Source: a bacterium (lineage in GTDB: Bacteria; Planctomycetota; JAFGQW01). From it: a DNA stretch of 64,000 nt. The stretch spans positions 729,488-793,487 of the forward strand of contig JAUHXU010000003.1 of assembly GCA_030426805.1 (NCBI GenBank). The letters run 5' to 3'. The notes under the pieces were generated by a model. It searched no databases. It saw only the letters and a list, made by a program, of their open reading frames with translations, and was not told the DNA's origin. This document shows positions 59,836 to 64,000 of this stretch, one piece after another; the stretch's first letter is position 1; each line of letters begins with the position of its first letter. The position numbers and the translations under genes are program-made.

Positions 59836-60437
59836 CACTCCTCGCACAGCTCTGCGTCCCAGTAGCGATCCGAGATGAACTTCTCCCAGCTCTTGCGACG
59901 GTAGCCGAGCGTCAGCTCGAGGTAGGGTTTCCAGTCGGGCTTCTTCGGCGTCGATATCAGTCGCATACCGGCCTCTTCGAGCGTGCGATTGCCCTTGCGT
60001 ACGTTGCACGCGAGGCACGCGATCACGCAATTCGTCCACGAGAGTCGACCGCCGCGCGAACGCGGCACGACGTGGTCGATGCTCAGGTCTTCGGTGCCGT
60101 ATCGCTTCCCGCAATACTGGCACGTGTAGTTGTCACGCTTGTAGATGTTGCGTCGGGAGAAACTCACACGCCGCACCGGCACGCCGTCGTAGCCGTTGAG
60201 GACGATCACCTCCGGGATGCGCAAACGGAGCCGAACACCGGTGACCGCGGGGCCGCTGCGACGGCGATGCGTGCTGAGTTCGGCCCACGAGTCGAAGTCG
60301 TGCATCTCGAACGTCTCGGGCGTCACGACCCGCGCGGCATCGCGGTAGAGCATCGCGAGCGCGCGGCGCACGGTCGTCACGTGGATCGCGTGCCACGAGC
60401 GATTGAGGACGAGTGTCTTCTGGTCCAACAGGCTCAT
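59835..60437 (-). CDS. HNH nuclease-fold protein
   Basis: This 200-residue protein has the HNH zinc-finger domain of the stand-alone type common in cyanobacteria and planctomycetes. It contains YTCQYCGKRYGTEDLSIDHV, then VPRSRGGRLSWTNCVIACLA and CNVRKGNR, so four cysteines (CxxC pairs) bind zinc, and the His in IDHV and the Asn in TNCV form the nuclease site. The N-terminal half (LLDQKTLVLNRSWHAIHVTT) is typical of this family. The cell role is not established and no phage or restriction gene is nearby. It overlaps genes on both sides. Confidence 0.9.
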   Translation of the reverse strand: MSLLDQKTLVLNRSWHAIHVTTVRRALAMLYRDAARVVTPETFEMHDFDSWAELSTHRRRSGPAVTGVRLRLRIPEVIVLNGYDGVPVRRVSFSRRNIYKRDNYTCQYCGKRYGTEDLSIDHVVPRSRGGRLSWTNCVIACLACNVRKGNRTLEEAGMRLISTPKKPDWKPYLELTLGYRRKSWEKFISDRYWDAELCEE

Positions 60438-61033
60438 CGTTCGCGCTCCGCCAACAGTCTATCCCGCGCGCGCTGCAGCTGGATGAATTTCTCGTGAGCG
60501 AGCCGTTGGAAGTCGGGGTCCAGATGCGCGAATCGATCCGGGTGCAATTGCTTGGAGCGTTCGCGAAACGCGGCACGGATCGCCGCGCTGTCGGATGACG
60601 CATCGACGCCGAGCAGGGTCCGGCACGCGGTGATGTCGAGCTGCTCGTCCGGCGGCTCGGGCACGCGCGGCGGCGGTTCGCGGCGCGCGTTCGCGCGGCG
60701 ATGCGCACGGGCCGCCTCTTCGGCGCGGCGGTGCGCTTCTCGCGCGGCTTCGCTCGGATCGTAGTCGTCGGCTGCGTCGGAGTCGGCGACGGCCGGCTCG
60801 CGCTCGAGTCGAGTGGCCCAGCGGTCGAACCACGATGCATCCCGGACGGTCGCGACCCACCGACCGCCACGATGCGTCAACGCGAGCGGCGTCTCGCACG
60901 CGGTGCAAAGCGACTCGTAGAACGGCCCGCCCGCCGCGCTCGAGCGGGGACGGAGAATCGCGTCGTCGCGGAACGACTCGCTGGAGAAGGCAGCCGCGCA
61001 CCGCGGACACGTCAGCGGTTGATCTCGTCGCAT
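60434..61033 (-). CDS. J-domain protein with N-terminal zinc ribbon
   Basis: This 199-residue protein starts with a zinc ribbon (TCPRCAAAF and LCTACETPL), runs through an Arg/Ala-rich linker (about 95-125) and ends in a J domain. The J domain holds ACRTLLGVDASSDSAAIRAA and the essential HPD of SKQLHPDRFAHLD, which stimulates DnaK ATPase. The chaperone partner is not in the window. Start is ATG 61033 with AGGGG. It is divergent from the lipoprotein at 61233. Confidence 0.86.
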   Translation of the reverse strand: MRRDQPLTCPRCAAAFSSESFRDDAILRPRSSAAGGPFYESLCTACETPLALTHRGGRWVATVRDASWFDRWATRLEREPAVADSDAADDYDPSEAAREAHRRAEEAARAHRRANARREPPPRVPEPPDEQLDITACRTLLGVDASSDSAAIRAAFRERSKQLHPDRFAHLDPDFQRLAHEKFIQLQRARDRLLAERER

Positions 61034-61092
61034 CCCCTGCCGCTCAGTCGTCGCGACCGCTCTTTTTGATTTCCGGAGTTTTTCGGCACGGC

Positions 61093-61098
61093 TATAAT
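61093..61098 (+). promoter_or_regulatory. -10 element TATAAT
   Basis: A perfect TATAAT lies 135 bases upstream of the lipoprotein start. The -35 region 17 bases upstream (TTTCCG, 61070-61075) is weak. Confidence 0.5.
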
Positions 61099-61232
61099 CT
61101 CCCAGTCCGGTCCGCTCGGCGTTCAGGGTGCCGAGTCGCGTCCGATTCCGCTACCCCGTCGCGCCGTGCGCGCTGCGGTCGCGGCGGGCAACGGCCGGTC
61201 GAATGGACATCGAGATGAAGGGCGGTTTCGAG

Positions 61233-61691
61233 ATGTCGAAGATTGTTGTAAGCTGTTTCCTGTCAACACTTTGTGTCGTTGTTGCCGCTGGATGCGGCAC
61301 GGTCGTCGAGCGCGAGCTCGGCTGGGACGCTTCGCCGGAGTACACCGTCCTCACGCAACAACAGCTCGAGGACATCCCGGCGCCGGACGGATTCGAGGTC
61401 GATCGCGCCTCCAAGCAGACGTTCTCGTACGCGCCGGCAGGCTCCAGCTTCCGCGCGGCGCGCTTCGTCTACTACGGACGGGACTCGGTCAACTCCGTCG
61501 TTCGGTTCTATAAGAGGACGATGCTGCTACCGACGTACGGCTGGCAACTCGAGAACACGCAGAAGGTCAAGGACGCCGTCGAGATGCGTTTCGCGAAGGG
61601 GCGCGAGATCTGCACGGTCGTCGTTCGGCAAAACAAGGGTTCGTCGATCAAGCGCACGAGGGTCGACGTCGACCTGAAGGGCACGCCGTAG
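61233..61691 (+). CDS. Lipoprotein of unknown function
   Basis: From ATG 61233 this gives 152 residues, with AAGGGCGG upstream; in-frame ATGs at 61204 and 61215 would lengthen it. The signal peptide ends in VVAAGC (Cys19). The mature part has LTQQQLEDIPAPDGFEVDRA, then FYKRTMLLPTYGWQLENTQK and MRFAKGREICTVVVRQNKG. It looks like a small alpha/beta domain of the kind found in several planctomycete lipoproteins (DUF4824-like in feel, not confirmed). It precedes the cyclophilin by 64 bases. Confidence 0.75.
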   Translation: MSKIVVSCFLSTLCVVVAAGCGTVVERELGWDASPEYTVLTQQQLEDIPAPDGFEVDRASKQTFSYAPAGSSFRAARFVYYGRDSVNSVVRFYKRTMLLPTYGWQLENTQKVKDAVEMRFAKGREICTVVVRQNKGSSIKRTRVDVDLKGTP

Positions 61692-61755
61692 CGCCGAGCT
61701 TCGCCTCCCGCGCGGTCGGTTCCCGCAAGCCCCCCACGGACGTTCGGAAATCACC

Positions 61756-62898
61756 ATGGTTGTGAAGAACACACCGCGCAACCCGCAACAGGCGGGGACC
61801 GCGGACACGCATCCGCTCGACAAGCTGCTCGAGTACAAGGTCCCGATCATCGCAATGATCGCGCTCATCGCAGTCGGCGCAATCGTCATCGCGATGCTCC
61901 GCTCCTCGGCCAGGCAGGCCGAGCTCGACGCGTGGCACGATGCGAACAGTGCCGCGAGTCGATCGTTCGAGGCGCTCCTCGAGGGCAAGGGCAAGGACGA
62001 CCTGCAGGGTGCGCTCAACGAGATCGAGGCCAAGCTGGCCAAGTACTCGGACGCCACCGTCGCGCCGACGCTGCTGCTCTACAAGGCTCGCCTTCAGGCG
62101 GGGCTCGATCAGGGCGCGGCCGCGAAGGAGACGATCGCGGCGATGCGCGCGAAGTATCCGGCGCACCCGTTCGTCGCCGCTGTCGGCGATGCGCCGTCGC
62201 CGGCCGATGCGCTCGTGGCGGGGATCGAGGCGAAGGAGAAGTTCCTCGCCGCCAACGGCAAGCCATTCGCCGATCGCCCGAAGCCGCAGGCCGGCCTGTC
62301 GGCGACGATCACGTTCAAGGACTTCGGGGACGTGAAGCTCGGCTTCTTTCCCCAGTATGCGCCGGAGCACGTCGCCAACTTCTTGCGTCTCGCGCGGGAG
62401 GGCTTCTACGACGGCACGACGATTCACCGCATCACGGCGTTCTGCATCCAGGGCGGCGATCCGAACTCGAAGAACGACGATCCGAAGGACGACGGCCAGG
62501 GCGGACCGGGCTACACGGTCGAGAACGAGGCGCGCCTGAACCCGCTCCAGCACACGCGCGGAACGCTGTCGGCGGCACGCGCCGGCCGGGACGCGCCGGA
62601 CAGCGGAAGCCAGTTCTTCATCTGCACCCGCGATGCGAAAGAGGACGACTTCCTCGAGAACGACCGCTACACCGCCTACGGTGAGGTGCTCGAGGGCATG
62701 GACATCGTCGACAAGATCTTCCAGCAGCCGACCAAGGGTCAAAACACCGACGGGGTCGCTCCCGACCGGCCGGTCAACCCGATCGTGATCGAGAAGATCG
62801 TGATCGAGGGCGACTTCTCGCTGCCGGAGACCGAGATGCCCGGGTATCTCGAGCGGAAGAAGAAGGCCGAAGAGGACGCCGAGAAGAAGGACGAGTAG
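61756..62898 (+). CDS. Membrane-anchored cyclophilin-type peptidyl-prolyl isomerase
   Basis: This 380-residue protein has an N-terminal membrane helix at about 30-47, a helical TPR-like linker (YSDATVAPTLLLYKARLQAG) and a cyclophilin domain at about 175-350. KLGFFPQYAPEHVANFLRLA, GFYDGTTIHRITAFCIQGGD and DSGSQFFICTRDAKEDDFLE hold the usual active-site residues (Arg in HRI, Phe-Ile-Gly-Gly, Gln-Phe-Phe). The tail is Lys/Glu-rich. It faces the outside and probably helps fold exported proteins. A clear terminator follows. Confidence 0.9.
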   Translation: MVVKNTPRNPQQAGTADTHPLDKLLEYKVPIIAMIALIAVGAIVIAMLRSSARQAELDAWHDANSAASRSFEALLEGKGKDDLQGALNEIEAKLAKYSDATVAPTLLLYKARLQAGLDQGAAAKETIAAMRAKYPAHPFVAAVGDAPSPADALVAGIEAKEKFLAANGKPFADRPKPQAGLSATITFKDFGDVKLGFFPQYAPEHVANFLRLAREGFYDGTTIHRITAFCIQGGDPNSKNDDPKDDGQGGPGYTVENEARLNPLQHTRGTLSAARAGRDAPDSGSQFFICTRDAKEDDFLENDRYTAYGEVLEGMDIVDKIFQQPTKGQNTDGVAPDRPVNPIVIEKIVIEGDFSLPETEMPGYLERKKKAEEDAEKKDE

Positions 62899-62925
62899 CT
62901 GGCCTGATCAGCCGCGCTACAAAAG

Positions 62926-62952
62926 AAGCCCGCCAACCGGCGGGCTTTTTTC
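62926..62952 (+). terminator. Intrinsic terminator after the cyclophilin gene
   Basis: AAGCCCGCC (62926-62934) pairs with GGCGGGCTT (62939-62947) around a four-base loop, followed by a T-run (TTTTTTC). This is a textbook terminator. Confidence 0.93.
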
Positions 62953-62997
62953 GTGTCGAGAGATGTGGGCGACGGGTCGAGGGGTCAACCGCCGCCG

Positions 62998-63013
62998 TGT
63001 TCCACGTGGAACG
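62998..63013. other. parS-like centromere site
   Basis: TGTTCCACGTGGAACG matches the parS consensus TGTTNCACGTGAAACA with changes at two of its last six positions and keeps the palindromic centre CCACGTGG. It lies 10 bases downstream of the parB stop. ParB binds such sites and spreads along DNA. Confidence 0.85.
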
Positions 63014-63022
63014 TTCGGGGGG

Positions 63023-63979
63023 TCAGACGATCGGCTTCATCAGACGGGCGAAGATGCGATCGAACTCCTTGTTGTCCTGGAACCGGATCACGACCTTGCC
63101 CTTGCCCTGATTCTCGGTGATGTCGACCGGCATGCCGATCGCTTCGGCGAGCTTCTGCTCGAGGTCGGTGACGTAGGGCTCCTTGGCCTTGCCCGGAACG
63201 ATCACCCGGGTCGCCGCCGCGCGCTTCTCGACCGCACGGACGGACAAGCCGCCATCGACGATCTCCTTCGCCAGCGCGCGGCGCGCGTTGTCACCGGGGA
63301 CGCTGAGGAGGGCCCGCGCATGGCCCATCGTGAGTGTTCCACGTGAAACAAAGTCCTGTAGATCGCGCGGAAGCTCGAGCAGGCGGAGCAGGTTGGCGAC
63401 GGTCGAGCGCTTCTTACCGACCTTTCGAGCCGCCTCCTCCTGCGTCAGCTCGAGGGAGTCCATCATCTCGCGGATGGCCTCTGCGCACTCGATCGGGTTC
63501 AGGTCTTCGCGCTGAATGTTCTCGATCAGCGCCAACTCGAGCCGACGGTCGTCGTCGACCTCTTTGACGATGACCGGGAGCGTCTTCCACCCGAGGTGCT
63601 TGCACGCGCGGAAGCGCCTTTCGCCGGCGATCAGCTCGTAGCGCTGGTCCGCGAGGCGACGCACCATCGGCGGTTGCATCAGTCCGGCGCGCGCGATCGA
63701 GTCGGCCAGCTCGTCGATCGCCGCTTCATCGACCTTGCGACGGGGCTGATTCGCGTTCGGAATGATCGCGGCGATCGGGATTTCCCGAAGGCCGGTGGCC
63801 GAGGCCGGCGGCGAGGCTGCGGGGGCCGGCGATGCGGCCGCTGGCTCGGGGGCCTTCGTCGGGGCCGCCGGATCGCTCTCGGCGAACGCCGGCTGCGGGG
63901 GGGTCGCCGCCGCGGACGGGGCCTCAACGCTCTGCTTGATCAAGTAGTCCAATCCACGTCCGAGCTTCTTCCCGGCCAT
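63023..63979 (-). CDS. parB: Chromosome partitioning protein ParB
   Basis: This 318-residue CTPase has a ParA-interacting start (KKLGRGLDYLI), an Ala/Pro-rich linker (about 20-62) and the ParB fold. That fold has IIPNANQPRRKVDEAAIDEL, the CTP motif LIAGERRFRACKHLGW and the ENIQREDLNPIECAEA helix. A helix-turn-helix follows (EEAARKVGKKRSTVANLLRL), then a dimerisation end. It has one parS inside its gene and one after it. parA should lie just right of the window. Confidence 0.95.
   Translation of the reverse strand: MAGKKLGRGLDYLIKQSVEAPSAAATPPQPAFAESDPAAPTKAPEPAAASPAPAASPPASATGLREIPIAAIIPNANQPRRKVDEAAIDELADSIARAGLMQPPMVRRLADQRYELIAGERRFRACKHLGWKTLPVIVKEVDDDRRLELALIENIQREDLNPIECAEAIREMMDSLELTQEEAARKVGKKRSTVANLLRLLELPRDLQDFVSRGTLTMGHARALLSVPGDNARRALAKEIVDGGLSVRAVEKRAAATRVIVPGKAKEPYVTDLEQKLAEAIGMPVDITENQGKGKVVIRFQDNKEFDRIFARLMKPIV
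63335..63350. other. parS centromere site inside parB
   Basis: TGTTCCACGTGAAACA is a perfect match to the parS consensus with N = C. It lies within parB, as one does in Bacillus subtilis spo0J. Confidence 0.95.
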
Positions 63980-64000
63980 CGTGATCCCTCCCGGTTGCGC

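Noticed and set aside
1-64000. CRISPR arrays, insertion sequences, prophage or integrases
   Set aside because: No regularly spaced repeats, transposase or phage genes were seen; the HNH protein stands in a housekeeping setting.

Overview
This is a high-GC, gene-dense bacterial window from a Gram-negative cell. It encodes a porin with a coiled-coil stalk, several lipoproteins and prepilin-like proteins. Planctomycetota, or a relative, is my best guess. The grounds are many exported HEAT, TPR, FecR and beta-propeller-like proteins, several ECF sigma factors paired with membrane proteins, and the style of the unknown secreted families. The phylum is inference, not something the sequence proves. 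Two parS sites beside parB suggest that the right edge lies near the chromosome origin.

Layout. 1-2,600: an ECF sigma / membrane anti-sigma / membrane protein operon and a repeat-rich intergenic region. 2,590-10,535: an MFS transporter, a DUF420-like membrane protein, a TRL-like lipoprotein, an exported unknown, an M14 carboxypeptidase-like protein, a divergent serpin-like lipoprotein and the compact clpS-DUF2017-trmK cluster. 10,553-17,800: a GT-C membrane protein, an SLC12-type transporter, a porin and an exported TPR protein. 17,946-25,221: two more ECF sigma loci, one followed by a 1,139-residue zinc-finger/FecR/HEAT fusion. 25,234-28,000: UDP-glucose dehydrogenase, tRNA-Val(TAC) with a long palindrome after it, and a thioredoxin-like gene interrupted by an in-frame TGA with a SECIS-like hairpin. 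28,109-33,378: two related exported beta-propeller-like proteins flanking a three-gene prepilin operon. 33,530-34,584: a fluoride channel and small proteins.

34,619-44,854 is a complete phosphate-starvation regulon: pstS-pstC-pstA-pstB, phoU, phoB-phoR and an extra stand-alone receiver. PstC and PstA carry large periplasmic insertions. Arrays of 11-bp repeats resembling Pho boxes precede pstS, phoB and the solo receiver, so the whole block looks self-regulated by PhoB.

45,295-64,000 holds a HEAT protein, an M50 protease, a Ca-binding-repeat protein, a glycosyltransferase, yqeY-gyrA, an M48 protease, rtcA-dapF, a gluzincin-like peptidase, a PIG-L-like protein that has lost its metal site, an HNH protein, a J-domain protein, a lipoprotein, a membrane-anchored cyclophilin and parB with parS.

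The most striking signal is the putative selenoprotein at 27,023-28,000. No insertion sequence, prophage or CRISPR array was seen. Domain calls rest on motif recognition by eye; no database search was run.
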